DNA of 64,000 nt from positions 124,001 through 188,000 of the forward strand of contig NZ_AUCF01000001.1 of NCBI RefSeq assembly GCF_000429625.1, in the 5' to 3' direction. Numbering within the stretch: the stretch's first letter is position 1; each line of letters starts with the position of its first letter. The DNA is from Azospirillum halopraeferens DSM 3675 (lineage in GTDB: Bacteria > Pseudomonadota > Alphaproteobacteria > Azospirillales > Azospirillaceae). Below are positions 1 to 9,126 of this stretch, piece by piece. Under the pieces are notes generated by a model. That model did no database searches, was not told where the DNA came from, and saw only the letters and a list, made by a program, of their open reading frames with translations. The position numbers were made by a program, and so were the translations under genes.

Positions 1-984
1 CAGGTCCACCGCGGCCCAGTCGATGCCGAGATCCAGCGACGAGGTGGCGACCACCGCCCGCAGATCGCCACGGGCCATCGCCGCCTCCACCTTGCGCCGC
101 TGCTCCACCGCCAGGGAACCGTGGTGCAGGGCGATGGGCAGGGTGTCCTCGTTGCGCCGCCACAGCTCCTGGAAAACCAGTTCCGCCTGGGCGCGGGTGT
201 TGACGAACAGCAGCGTGGTGCGGTGGGCGCGGATGCGCTCGTACAGCTCCCCCATGGCGTGGACGGCCAGGTGGCCGGCCCAGGGCAGCCGTTCGCGGGT
301 GGCCAGGATCTCCACCGCCGCCTCCGCCCCGGCGCGGCCGTGGACCGGTCGCACGTCACCGTGGTCGGCGCGGCCGCCGCGCGACAGCCAGGCCAGCAGC
401 GGCGCCGCCTCGGCGACGGTCGCCGACAGGCCGACCCGCCGGGCCGCCGGGGCGTGGATGCTCAGCCGGGCGAGGCCGAGAGCCAGCAGATCGCCCCGCT
501 TGGTCCCGGCCAGCGCGTGCAGTTCATCGACGATGACGCAGCGCAGGTGCCGGAAGAGGGCCGGCGCGTCGGCGTAGGACAGCAGCAGCGCCAGGCTTTC
601 CGGAGTCGTCATCAGGATGTGCGGCGGGTGGCTGCGCTGGCGCCGCCGGCGCGCTTCGGGCGTGTCGCCGGTGCGCGTCTCGGCCCGGATGGGCAGCCGC
701 ATCTCCGCCACCGGGGTTTCCAGGTTGCGCTGCACATCCACCGCCAGCGCCTTGAGCGGCGAGATGTAGAGGGTGTGCAGCCCTTCGCGCGGGCGTTCCC
801 ACAGATCGATCAGGCTGGGCAGGAACCCCGCCAGGGTCTTGCCGCCGCCGGTGGGGGCGATCAGCAGCGCCGAGTCGCCGCGCGCGGCCGCCTCGACCAT
901 GGCGATCTGGTGGTCATGGGGCGACCACCCGCGGGAGCGAAACCAGGCCGTGACGTTGGCGGGAAGCGGGGAGGGCGGCGTCAT
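1..984 (-). CDS. Lhr-like DEXH-box DNA helicase, DNA ligase-associated type (partial, 3' end outside window)
   Basis: This superfamily 2 helicase runs off the left edge; the first 328 codons are present. Visible motifs are motif I APTGGGKT (residues 43-50), a PLKAL segment (76-80), a TTPES motif (126-130), the DELH box (153-156) and motif III SAT (187-189). The C-terminal part seen here contains a helicase C domain with NTR and SSLDLGIDW motifs. The TTPESL and SPLKAL motifs are typical of the Lhr family, and the size and N-terminus fit the ligase-associated DEXH helicase often found beside an ATP-dependent DNA ligase and a metallophosphoesterase; those partners would lie outside the window. 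The start is the ATG at 984, 60 bp downstream of the crotonase gene on the same strand. Likely role is DNA repair; the assignment to the ligase-associated subgroup is an inference. Confidence 0.85.
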   Translation of the reverse strand, partial: MTPPSPLPANVTAWFRSRGWSPHDHQIAMVEAAARGDSALLIAPTGGGKTLAGFLPSLIDLWERPREGLHTLYISPLKALAVDVQRNLETPVAEMRLPIRAETRTGDTPEARRRRQRSHPPHILMTTPESLALLLSYADAPALFRHLRCVIVDELHALAGTKRGDLLALGLARLSIHAPAARRVGLSATVAEAAPLLAWLSRGGRADHGDVRPVHGRAGAEAAVEILATRERLPWAGHLAVHAMGELYERIRAHRTTLLFVNTRAQAELVFQELWRRNEDTLPIALHHGSLAVEQRRKVEAAMARGDLRAVVATSSLDLGIDWAAVDL

Positions 985-1044
985 GGACCGGGCGGCGGCC
1001 GATCCTCCCCCGCCGGGCGGCGGAGGAGGACCGGACCGTCGCGA

Positions 1045-1827
1045 TCACCCCTTGTTGAACTCCGGCGGCCGCTTGGCGAAGAAGGCGGAGATGCCTTCGC
1101 CGGCTTCCGGATGGTGCAGAGCTTCGACGAACAGGTCGCTTTCCCGGGCAAGCTGGGTGGCGAAGTTGCCGTAGGCCAGTTCCAGCAGCTTCTTGGCGCG
1201 GCCGATGGCGGCGGTGGGGCCGGCCGCCAGCCGGTCCGCCCAGGCCATCGCCTCCGCCAGCGCGCCGCCCGGCGGGGTGAGGCGGTTGACCACGCCCAGC
1301 GCGTGCAGGCGGGACGCCGCCACCGGTCCGCCGTCGAACATCAGCTCGGCGTAGAGCTGGGGCGGCAGGGCGCGCGACAGGGACACGGAGGCGCCGCCGT
1401 CCGCGTTCAGGCCGACGCGGACATAGGCGGTCAGGAAGGTTGCATCCTCCGCCGCGACGATCAGGTCGGACGCCAGCGCCAGCGAGAATCCGGCCCCGGC
1501 GGCCGGCCCTTCGACGGCGGCGATGATGGGCTTCGGGCATTCGCGCATGGCGCGCACCCAGGAGTGGAAGCGTTCGATCGAATCACGGTTCTCGGACCGC
1601 GACTTGTTGGCATGGTCGTACAAGCGGGTGAGGTGCCCGCCCGAACTGAAGACACCGCCGGCCCCGGTCAGCACCAGGGCGCCGATGCCGTCGTCGTGCG
1701 CCGCCTCAACCACCGTTTCGCGCGCGCGGCCCATCATGTCGAGGCCGAGGGCGTTGCGATTCGCCGGGTCGGTCATGGTGAGGACGAGGACACGCCCCTT
1801 GCGCTCCACGTCAAGATGCTCGGACAT
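1045..1827 (-). CDS. Enoyl-CoA hydratase/isomerase family protein, PaaG/alternative oxepin-CoA hydrolase type
   Basis: A 260-residue crotonase-fold protein acting on acyl-CoA thioesters. The oxyanion-hole regions are SSGGHL (61-66) and GPAAGAGFSLALA (107-119). The two catalytic glutamates of classical enoyl-CoA hydratases are absent: the first is replaced by Ser115 (GAGFSLAL), and the second region reads VGLNADGG with Asp143, like the catalytic Asp of PaaG-type isomerases. Family resemblance (PKPIIAAVEG, HALGVVNRLTPPG, FAKRPPEF near the end) is closest to what is annotated as oxepin-CoA hydrolase, alternative type, of aerobic phenylacetate degradation. No other paa gene is nearby, so the substrate is not settled. 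A strong GGGGGAGGA ribosome-binding site precedes the ATG at 1827. Confidence 0.85.
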   Translation of the reverse strand: MSEHLDVERKGRVLVLTMTDPANRNALGLDMMGRARETVVEAAHDDGIGALVLTGAGGVFSSGGHLTRLYDHANKSRSENRDSIERFHSWVRAMRECPKPIIAAVEGPAAGAGFSLALASDLIVAAEDATFLTAYVRVGLNADGGASVSLSRALPPQLYAELMFDGGPVAASRLHALGVVNRLTPPGGALAEAMAWADRLAAGPTAAIGRAKKLLELAYGNFATQLARESDLFVEALHHPEAGEGISAFFAKRPPEFNKG

Positions 1828-1946
1828 ACGAGTTCCTCCCCCGCTTGGTTGTCGGTTGCCGGGAGTCTGCCAGCTTTCGCGGTTGCGACCAAGGTGCCAT
1901 AGGGACGCGGGAACCCGGCCTTTGTGCAGAGGCGAACCGGAGCGTC

Positions 1947-4337
1947 TTACGCCGCCTCGCGGCGGGGGGTGGCCGGCAGGGTGCAGTGGACACGCAGGCC
2001 ATGGCCGGGGCCGTCGTCCACGTCCATGCGGCCGCCGTGCAGTTCGATGATGTTGCGCACCAGCGACAGGCCGAGGCCGCTGGCGCCGCCGTCCGCCGCG
2101 TGGTGCTCCGCCGCCGGGACGGCGGCCGGGCCGCAGCCGCCGTCGCCGACGCTGAGCACCACGTTCGCCGGCGTGCGGCGTGCGGACAGCACGATGCGGC
2201 CGTCGCCCGGCGGGTGCCGGATGGCCGAGACGACCAGGTTGAACAGGGCCTGCTTCAGCCGCTTCTCGTCACCGTCGATGTGGCCGAGGTCGCCGTCGGC
2301 GACCACCTCCAGGCGCATGCCCTCGCGCCGCGCCCATTCCCGTGTCAGGCCGGCCACCGATTCCAGCAGGCCGGGGAGGTCGACCGGCCCGTGGTCCAGG
2401 GTGGTCACGCCGGCGCCGATGCTGGTGAGGTCGACCACGTCGTCCACCAGGGTCAGCAGCCGCTCGCCGGCGTCCAGCACCGCCTTCACATACTCCGCCT
2501 GGCGGGCGTTGAGGGTGCCGAAATACTCGTTCGACAGCACCTCGGCAAACCCGATGATGCTGTTGAGCGGCGTGCGCAGATGGTGGGAGACGTTGGCGAT
2601 GAACTCCGACTTCAACTGGTCCGCTGCCTCCAGCGAGGCGTTGGCGGCGCGCAGGGCCTGCTCCAGCCGGGCGCTGTCGGTGACGTCGAGATAGCTGATG
2701 AGCACGGCCCCGTCGGGCAGGGGAACGGTGGAGAACTCGACGACCGACCCGTCGGTGCGCTCCAGCCGGCCCGACCGCTCGACCCGTTCCAGGGTCGCGC
2801 CGATCATCTCGTCCTTCAGTTCGTCCCAGTCGCCGCCGCTGTCGAGGAAGGGCTGCATGCGGTCGAACACCTCGCCGATGTGCGGCTCGCCGCGCAGGTC
2901 GGCGTCGCGCAGATCCCACAGCCGGGCGAAGGAGGGATTGCACAGCTTCAGGCGGCCGTCGCCGCCGAACACCGCGATCCCCTCGGCCAGGTTGTCCAGC
3001 GTCTCCTGCTGGACGGCGATCAGGGTGTTGTAGGACGACTCCAGGGCCAGCGTGTTGGTGACATCCTCCGTCACCACGATCAGCCCGCCCAAGGGGTGCG
3101 GCGCCACCAGTTCGCGCAGGGCCGTGCCGTCGGGCAGGTGCAGAAGTTCTTCCGCCGTGTCGATCAGCCCCGTGTAGCGGGCCAGCCGCTCCCGCTTGAA
3201 GCCCCGGAAGTCGGCGTGTTCCGGCAGCTTGCGGCGGGAGCGCAACTCTTCCAGCAGTTCGGAATGGGTCGGCTCGCCGCGCAGGAACCCCTCGTCCAGG
3301 TCCCACAGGCGCACGTAGGCCTGGTTGTAGAAGCGCAGCCGGGTGTCGGCGCCGAACACGCTGATGGCGGCCCCCAGCCGTTCCAGCACCTCGGCGTTGG
3401 CGGTGATGTGGCGTTCCAGTTCGGTGCGCAGATCCTCCTGCGCGGTCAGGTCCAGGGCGTGGCCCACCACCATGACCCCGGCGCCATCGGCGACGGGCAG
3501 GGGGGCTTCCGTCACCTCCAGCAGGCGCCGCTCGGTGCCGATCACCACGGGCACCCGTTCCGACTGGGCGAACCCGTTGGCGCGGGCCCGCTCCGCCAGC
3601 GCCCGGCCGGTTCCGCCGGGCAGCAACTCGCGCCCTTCGGCGACCGCCTGCCCGGCGTCGGCGTCGACGGCGCGGGCGAAGGCACGGTTGCACCAGGCAA
3701 TGGCAAGCCCGGAGCCGTCACCGCCGTGGCGCAGCCATACCGGAACGGGCAGGGCGTCGAGGGCGGCCCGCAGGTCGCGCACCTCCTCCAGCGCCCGGTC
3801 GCGTGCCGCAGCGGCCGCATCGACGGCGGCACGATCGTCACTGACGTCGTGAATCCACACGACATTCCGCACCGCAGCGTTCCCGGCGCCGCCGCGCATC
3901 CCTGACAGAATCAGGCGCCGGCCGCCGGTGTCCACCGTCTCCAGACGGAAGCCGGCACCGGTGTCCCGCAAGGCTCGAACCGCTCCGGTCACCGCCGCCG
4001 CCGCCGGCGGCGTCAGGCGGACGATGAGAGAATCGAGGCCATCCTGTCCGTCGTCGACCGCGACGTAGCGGAGCGGGCAGGCGTCCAGCGCCGCTTCCAG
4101 CCGGGCGGTCCCCGCGTCGGCACGGTCGGCGCGCTGCCGCTCGCGGTTGCCGGACCAGACGAGCGCTCCCCATCCGCAGGCGGCCGCGGCGATGGCGGCG
4201 ACGGTCGCGACGGTGCCGCCGGCGACGGCCGGCAGGCCGATACCGATCATGATCCCGAGTGCCGAGAGGGCCGGGAGGTATGGCCTGGTCCGGAGCGTCA
4301 CGGGCCAGAGACTAGTCCACCCGCACCGGCCGGACAA
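1947..4337 (-). CDS. Multi-PAS sensor histidine kinase with degenerate catalytic boxes (DivL-like architecture)
   Basis: A 796-residue membrane kinase. Two hydrophobic segments lie at about 22-40 and 42-62, followed by three PAS-like regions (about 185-300, 315-430, 440-555), a HisKA dimerisation domain (about 574-640) and a HATPase domain (about 650-790). The H-box reads VSHHLRTPL: His585 is in the phospho-acceptor place but the next residue, normally Glu, is His586. In the N-box (FNLVVSAIRH) the conserved second Asn is Ser704, and the G1 box is DGGCGP (732-737) instead of DNGxGI; the G2 box SGLGLSLV is intact. The PAS-7 style repeats and these losses recall alphaproteobacterial DivL-type kinases, which signal without normal ATP turnover. 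The gene starts 45 bp after the hybrid kinase gene and is probably co-transcribed with it. No dedicated response regulator gene is adjacent. Confidence 0.85.
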   Translation of the reverse strand: MSGRCGWTSLWPVTLRTRPYLPALSALGIMIGIGLPAVAGGTVATVAAIAAAACGWGALVWSGNRERQRADRADAGTARLEAALDACPLRYVAVDDGQDGLDSLIVRLTPPAAAAVTGAVRALRDTGAGFRLETVDTGGRRLILSGMRGGAGNAAVRNVVWIHDVSDDRAAVDAAAAARDRALEEVRDLRAALDALPVPVWLRHGGDGSGLAIAWCNRAFARAVDADAGQAVAEGRELLPGGTGRALAERARANGFAQSERVPVVIGTERRLLEVTEAPLPVADGAGVMVVGHALDLTAQEDLRTELERHITANAEVLERLGAAISVFGADTRLRFYNQAYVRLWDLDEGFLRGEPTHSELLEELRSRRKLPEHADFRGFKRERLARYTGLIDTAEELLHLPDGTALRELVAPHPLGGLIVVTEDVTNTLALESSYNTLIAVQQETLDNLAEGIAVFGGDGRLKLCNPSFARLWDLRDADLRGEPHIGEVFDRMQPFLDSGGDWDELKDEMIGATLERVERSGRLERTDGSVVEFSTVPLPDGAVLISYLDVTDSARLEQALRAANASLEAADQLKSEFIANVSHHLRTPLNSIIGFAEVLSNEYFGTLNARQAEYVKAVLDAGERLLTLVDDVVDLTSIGAGVTTLDHGPVDLPGLLESVAGLTREWARREGMRLEVVADGDLGHIDGDEKRLKQALFNLVVSAIRHPPGDGRIVLSARRTPANVVLSVGDGGCGPAAVPAAEHHAADGGASGLGLSLVRNIIELHGGRMDVDDGPGHGLRVHCTLPATPRREAA

Positions 4338-4382
4338 GCACGGGTGATCATTCGGATTTCGGACATTCGGACGCTGGTGCGA

Positions 4383-7300
4383 TCAGTCCACAGTCTCCGC
4401 GTCCGGTTGCAGGTGGGCGATGGCTTCGGCAACGGCGGGGAACTCCCGCCGCACGGCCGCGATGGCGGTCCGCACCGCCGCCGCATCACCCGCGTGCAGG
4501 GCGAGTTCCAGGTCCGAGCACGCGCCGGCCAGCGCCGCCGCCCCGGCGGTGCGGGCGGCACCCGCGGCGGCGTGGACGGGCGACCGGGCATCCGCCGGCG
4601 CGCCGCGGGCGATGGCGTCCTCCGCCTCGGCGATCAGCGGGCCGGTCGTTTCGATGAAATAGCGCAGCAGGCCCACCGCGGCTCCGTCGAGGGCGCCGAA
4701 GACGCTTCGCACATGGTCGAGGTCGAGAACCGGCCGGCGGTCGTCCGGTGCCGCCTGCGGCGCGACCGCCGCCGTCCCTTCGCCGAGCCACCGGTTGAGC
4801 GCGGCGGCAAGCTGGCCCAGCGTCACCGGCTTGGCGATGTAGTCGTCCATGCCGGCGGCGGTGCAGCGCTCCATCTCTCCGGCCAGGGCGTTGGCCGTCA
4901 TGGCGACGATGGGCACCCGCCGGCCGTCGCCGGCGGCGCGTTCCGCCGCCCGGATCTGGCGGGCCAGCTCGTAGCCGTCCATGTGAGGCATGTGGCAGTC
5001 GGTGATCAGCAGGCGGAACGGGCGGTCGCGCCAGGCCGCAAGGGCCCCGATGCCGTCGCCTGCCAGTTCCGCCTCGTAGCCGAGCCGGCGGAGCTGGCGC
5101 AGGATGACCTCCTGGTTGGTCGGATGGTCCTCCGCCACCAGGATGAGGCTTTCCCCCGGCGCGGGCACCGCCACGGGAACCGTCGCCGGCCCGCCGTCGG
5201 TTGCCGCCGTTGCCGCGGGGCGCCCGGCCAGGCGTGCGACCGTGGCGAACAGGGCGGCCCGGCGGACCGGCCGGACCATCGCCTCGCCGGCTGCCCCCCG
5301 CAGGTCGGGAACGGTGTCGCGGGTGTCGGCCAGCAGCAGAATCGGCGGCACCTGTAGTCCCGCCGCGCCGAGGCGCGACAGGACGGTCCCGGCGTCGGCG
5401 TCGGGAAGCCGGGCGGCCAGCACCAGCACGTCCGGAGTCGCCAGTTCCATCAGTTCCACCACCTCCTCGGCGGTTGTCGCGTCGGCGACCGCTGCCCGCC
5501 GGGCTTCCAGGTAGTGCAGCAGCGCCGACCGCTGCGCCGGCTCCCCCTCCGCCACCAGAACGGACAGGCCGGACAGGTCGGGCTCCGCTGCGGCCGGGGC
5601 GCCCGGGCCGGCCGTCAGTTCCACCGTGAACCAGAAGATGGACCCGCGCCCGGGGGCCGACACGACGCCGATGCGGCCCCCCATCATCTCCACCAGCCGG
5701 CTGCAGATGGCCAGCCCCAGACCGGTGCCGCCGAACCGGCGGGTGGTGGAGCTGTCGGCCTGGCTGAAGGGCTGGAACAGCCGCGCCTGCCCTTCCGGGC
5801 TGATGCCGATGCCGGTGTCCTCCACCTCGAACCGCAGGGCGACGGCGCCGGCAGGGGCGCGGCCGCAGGCCATGGCGCGCAGCACCACGCGACCGGAGTC
5901 GGTGAACTTGATGGCGTTTCCCGTGAGGTTGAACAGGATCTGGCGCAGGCGTCCGGGGTCGCCGCGCACCAGGGCGGGCACCGCGGCGTCCACGTGGCAG
6001 ACCAGGGCCAGCGCCTTGCGCTGGGCCTGCGGCGCCAGCAGGTCGGCCACGCCCTCGACCAGGTCGACCGGCGACAGGTCCAGTTCCTCCAGGTCGAGCT
6101 TGCCGGCCTCGATCTTCGACAGGTCGAGGATGTCGTCGATGATGCGCAGCAGCGCCGTGGCGCTGTCCCGCACCGTGGTCACCAGGGCCCGCTGCTCGGC
6201 GTTCAGCGGCGTCAGCGCGATCAGTTCCAGCATGCCCATCACCCCGTTCATCGGGGTGCGGATCTCGTGGCTCATGGTCGCCAGGAACTCCGACTTCGAG
6301 CGTGCGGCCACCTCCGCCTGCTCCTTGGCGGCGAACAGCACCTCCTCGGCCTGCTTGCGCTCGGTGATGTCGTAGCTCCAGGCGAGGATCGCCGGCTGGC
6401 CCTCGAACTCGGTGCGCTGGACGGTTTGCAGGGCCCACACCCGGCTGCCGTCGGGGCGGTCCACCGCCACCTCCACGTCGCGGGCGATGACTCCGGTCTC
6501 GCCCGCCCCGGTGTCGGCCCGCACCGCACCGGGCAGCGCGGCACCGGCCGCCGCCAGGGCGTGGCGGCGGCCGACGAAGGCGTCGGTGGGCATGCCGGCC
6601 ATCTCGGCGGCGCGCGCGTTGGCGAACAGCATCGTACCGTCGGCGCGTCCGATGGAGACGCCCACCGGGCTCTGCTCCAGGATCGCCCTCAGGCGCCGTT
6701 CGCTTTCCAGCAGGTCGCGTTCGCGCGCCTTGATGGTGCTGACGAAGAACTGCAGGGCGCGCGCCATGTCGCCGATCTCGTCGCGCCCGCGGGTGGGGAT
6801 GGAGACGGTTCGGCCGGACTCGTGGGCCACCATGGTGGATTGCAGGATGCGCAGCCGGCGCACCACGTTGCGGTGGATGTAGAAGAAGATGCCGGCCGCC
6901 CCCAGGATCGAGAAGGCGGCCATGGCGACGATCGCCCGCTCGCCGTCGCGGATGACCTTCTCGAACTCGTCGGAGCGGCGGGCGATGTCCTGTTCGACGG
7001 CCAGGAAGTAGTCGGACACCGCCGCCACCAGCCGGTCCGACACGTTCTGGTTCCGCGTGACGGCGCCCTTGATGGCGCGGTGCAGAACGATCTCGCCGCT
7101 GCGGCTGGCGAACACGTTGGTCTCGCCCAGGCCGAGGGCGCTGAGTTCCCGGTGCAGCGGCTCCAGCCGGCGGGCCACCGGTGCGGGCAGGGCGGTCAGC
7201 TCCCCCGCCGCGCTCTCCAGCGCCTCGCGGTAGTCGCGCCGGGCGCGATCCACCCGCGCCTCGTGCTCGGCACGGGTGGCGGCCAGCAGGACGGTCAGCG

Positions 7301-7874
7301 CCCGGGAGGCCCGATCGGCCCAGCGCAGCACACCCCGTTCGCCGGTCGCCAGGGCGTCGGCGGAACCGGCCGCGTCGTCCAGCAGAGACCCCGTCGCCGC
7401 GCGCAGGCGGCGGTCGAGGTCGAGGATGCGGGTCGACAGCTCGGCCGTCCGGGCGGCGATGGTGAGCTGGCGCTCCACCAGTATGTTGAGCGACCGCAGG
7501 TTCTCCACCAGCTCGTTTTTGCGGCGGTCCAGCTCCGCCAGGTCGGCCGCGTCGCCGCCGTGGATGCGCAGCCGTTCCATCAGGTCTTCGAGGAGCGCGA
7601 TCTGGTCGGTGATGCGGGCCATCACCGCTTCGCGCACCGACTGGCTCTGCACCGCGACCAGGGCCGGAGCGTTGGCGGCGATGGTGCCGGTCTGCTGGGC
7701 AAGCTGCGAGGCGCTCACCAGGCCCGGCACCTTGGCGGTGGCGATCTGTTCGAACCCGTCATGGAAGCGCGCGAACAGGGAGACGGCGACGACCCCCGTC
7801 GCCGCGGTCAGGCCGCCGATCACCGTCAGGCCGGCAAGGATGCGAAAGGCCACGCCCAGGCGAGGGAACCGCAC
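4383..7874 (-). CDS. Hybrid sensor histidine kinase/response regulator with HPt domain (TorS/BarA-like)
   Basis: A 1163-residue inner-membrane phosphorelay kinase. Order: transmembrane helix about 12-34, a largely helical periplasmic domain of about 275 residues, second transmembrane helix 313-333, HAMP (335-390), PAS (about 395-508), HisKA with MSHEIRTPMNGV (phospho-acceptor His536), HATPase with intact N-box (Asn649, Asn653), DTGIG and GTGLGL boxes, a first receiver-like domain (769-883), a true receiver (909-1030, phospho-acceptor Asp959 in LLITDCHMPHMDG, Lys1015) and a C-terminal HPt domain with His1101. In the first receiver the phospho-acceptor position is Ala820, so it is a pseudo-receiver. 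The layout matches TorS-like kinases whose helical periplasmic domain listens to a periplasmic binding protein. It is divergent from two orphan binding-protein genes beginning at 8096 and probably co-transcribed with the kinase downstream. Confidence 0.92.
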   Translation of the reverse strand: MRFPRLGVAFRILAGLTVIGGLTAATGVVAVSLFARFHDGFEQIATAKVPGLVSASQLAQQTGTIAANAPALVAVQSQSVREAVMARITDQIALLEDLMERLRIHGGDAADLAELDRRKNELVENLRSLNILVERQLTIAARTAELSTRILDLDRRLRAATGSLLDDAAGSADALATGERGVLRWADRASRALTVLLAATRAEHEARVDRARRDYREALESAAGELTALPAPVARRLEPLHRELSALGLGETNVFASRSGEIVLHRAIKGAVTRNQNVSDRLVAAVSDYFLAVEQDIARRSDEFEKVIRDGERAIVAMAAFSILGAAGIFFYIHRNVVRRLRILQSTMVAHESGRTVSIPTRGRDEIGDMARALQFFVSTIKARERDLLESERRLRAILEQSPVGVSIGRADGTMLFANARAAEMAGMPTDAFVGRRHALAAAGAALPGAVRADTGAGETGVIARDVEVAVDRPDGSRVWALQTVQRTEFEGQPAILAWSYDITERKQAEEVLFAAKEQAEVAARSKSEFLATMSHEIRTPMNGVMGMLELIALTPLNAEQRALVTTVRDSATALLRIIDDILDLSKIEAGKLDLEELDLSPVDLVEGVADLLAPQAQRKALALVCHVDAAVPALVRGDPGRLRQILFNLTGNAIKFTDSGRVVLRAMACGRAPAGAVALRFEVEDTGIGISPEGQARLFQPFSQADSSTTRRFGGTGLGLAICSRLVEMMGGRIGVVSAPGRGSIFWFTVELTAGPGAPAAAEPDLSGLSVLVAEGEPAQRSALLHYLEARRAAVADATTAEEVVELMELATPDVLVLAARLPDADAGTVLSRLGAAGLQVPPILLLADTRDTVPDLRGAAGEAMVRPVRRAALFATVARLAGRPAATAATDGGPATVPVAVPAPGESLILVAEDHPTNQEVILRQLRRLGYEAELAGDGIGALAAWRDRPFRLLITDCHMPHMDGYELARQIRAAERAAGDGRRVPIVAMTANALAGEMERCTAAGMDDYIAKPVTLGQLAAALNRWLGEGTAAVAPQAAPDDRRPVLDLDHVRSVFGALDGAAVGLLRYFIETTGPLIAEAEDAIARGAPADARSPVHAAAGAARTAGAAALAGACSDLELALHAGDAAAVRTAIAAVRREFPAVAEAIAHLQPDAETVD

Positions 7875-8095
7875 GAGCTATCGCGCCTCCCGGCGGTGAC
7901 CGCACCGCCGCATCGAAAGATAAAGACGGGCGGGCGGTCCCGCTGCCGAAGAGATCGCCGTCCAGATACCATGCGCCGCGGGCACCGTGCAATTCGCCGC
8001 ACCCCCGGCGCGGCGGTGTGTCGGACTTGACCAAAAAAACAACGCCGGGCACCGTGTTCGGCAGGCGGCGCGACGCCGGGCGGGGGACGGGACGG
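7875..8095. promoter_or_regulatory. Divergent intergenic region between hybrid kinase and receptor genes
   Basis: These 221 bases separate the start of the hybrid kinase (leftward) from the first receptor (rightward) and must hold both promoters. I see no convincing -35/-10 pair and no clear palindrome. A GTG in frame with the receptor at 8018 could start it, but it lacks a good ribosome-binding site and would put 26 polar residues before the signal peptide. Confidence 0.4.
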
Positions 8096-9124
8096 ATGCG
8101 CGTGTTTGCTTTGCGGGGATTGCTGGCGCTTGCGCTGGCCATCGGCCCGGCCTTCACGGCCGCTGCCCGGGACACGCTGGAGCAGGTGCGGGACCGCGGG
8201 GTGCTGCGTTGCGGCATCTCGACCAGCGGCGTGGGACTGGCCAGCGTGACCGCCGACGGGCGGTGGCAGGGGTATTTTGTCGACATGTGCCGGGCCGTTG
8301 CCGCCGCCACCGCGGGCGGCGCCGACAACATCGAGATCCTGGAGGTGTCGGCGCAGAACCGTTTCGATGCCGTTCGCAGCGGTGCCGTCGACGTGACCAT
8401 GGACGGCACCACCTGGACCCTGCAGCGCGACGCCACCTTCGGCGTCGACTTCCCGATGGTCTATCTGTACGACGGCCAGGGGTTCATGGCGCACCGCTCG
8501 CTGGGGGCGTCGCGTCTGTCGGAGGTGGACGAAGCATCGGTCTGCGTGATCGAGGGCACCACCACCGTGCACAATCTGGAGAAGTGGATCGACCGCACCG
8601 GTGCGCGCATGACCGTCAAGCGGCTGCGTTCCACCGAGGGGGCGCTCAGCGCCTTCTTCAACCACCACTGCGACCTGCTGACCAACGACCGCATCGGCCT
8701 GTTCGCCCAGCGCCTGCTCAACGCGCCGCGGGTGTCCGACTACGTCGTCTTCCCGGACGTCATCTCCAAGGAGCCGGTCGGCCCGATGGTGCGCGACGGC
8801 GACCCGCGCTGGTTCGAACTGGTGCGCTGGGTGTTCTTCGTTACCCTGATCGCCGACGAGAAGGGCATCACCTCGGAGAACCACCCGACCTTCGGGGACA
8901 GCACGGATCCCGAGGTGCGCAAGCTGCTGGGCCTGTCGCCGGGCATCGGGGCGGGGCTGGGGCTCGACGACGGATGGGCGCTCCGGGTGATCGGCGAGGT
9001 CGGAAGCTTCGGGGAGATCTACGACCGCACTCTCGGCGAAGGTTCGCGCCTGCGCATCGACCGCGGCCTCAACGACCTGTGGCACAGGGGCGGGCTGTTC
9101 TATCCCCCGCCGCTCGGGGGGTGA
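8096..9124 (+). CDS. AapJ-like amino-acid ABC transporter substrate-binding protein (first of tandem pair)
   Basis: A 342-residue periplasmic receptor of the general L-amino-acid binding family. Starting at the ATG at 8096 gives a clean signal peptide (Arg near the N-terminus, hydrophobic core LLALALAIG, AxA-type cleavage) and a GGGACGG ribosome-binding site. Family features are RGVLRCGIS at the mature N-terminus, GYFVDMCRAVAAA, RFDAVRSGAVDV, YDGQGFMA, and the shared HHCDLLTNDRIGL block. It ends two bases before the start of a close paralogue. No permease or ATPase gene of an Aap/Bzt system lies on either side, and the gene is divergent from the hybrid kinase, so it may act as a sensor partner and not a transporter component. 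That role is an inference; the family assignment is firm. Confidence 0.88.
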   Translation: MRVFALRGLLALALAIGPAFTAAARDTLEQVRDRGVLRCGISTSGVGLASVTADGRWQGYFVDMCRAVAAATAGGADNIEILEVSAQNRFDAVRSGAVDVTMDGTTWTLQRDATFGVDFPMVYLYDGQGFMAHRSLGASRLSEVDEASVCVIEGTTTVHNLEKWIDRTGARMTVKRLRSTEGALSAFFNHHCDLLTNDRIGLFAQRLLNAPRVSDYVVFPDVISKEPVGPMVRDGDPRWFELVRWVFFVTLIADEKGITSENHPTFGDSTDPEVRKLLGLSPGIGAGLGLDDGWALRVIGEVGSFGEIYDRTLGEGSRLRIDRGLNDLWHRGGLFYPPPLGG

Positions 9125-9126
9125 CC

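Noticed and set aside
1845..3905. A 686-codon plus-strand open frame opposite the PAS kinase
   Set aside because: It is a shadow of the PAS kinase, with no protein-like motifs.
8018..8095. Longer N-terminus of the first receptor from a GTG at 8018
   Set aside because: It adds 26 polar residues before a good signal peptide and has a weaker ribosome-binding site than the ATG at 8096.
7875..8095. An amino-acid ABC transporter operon around the AapJ-like genes
   Set aside because: Neither side has AapQ, AapM or AapP-like genes; trpB and the kinase flank the pair directly.
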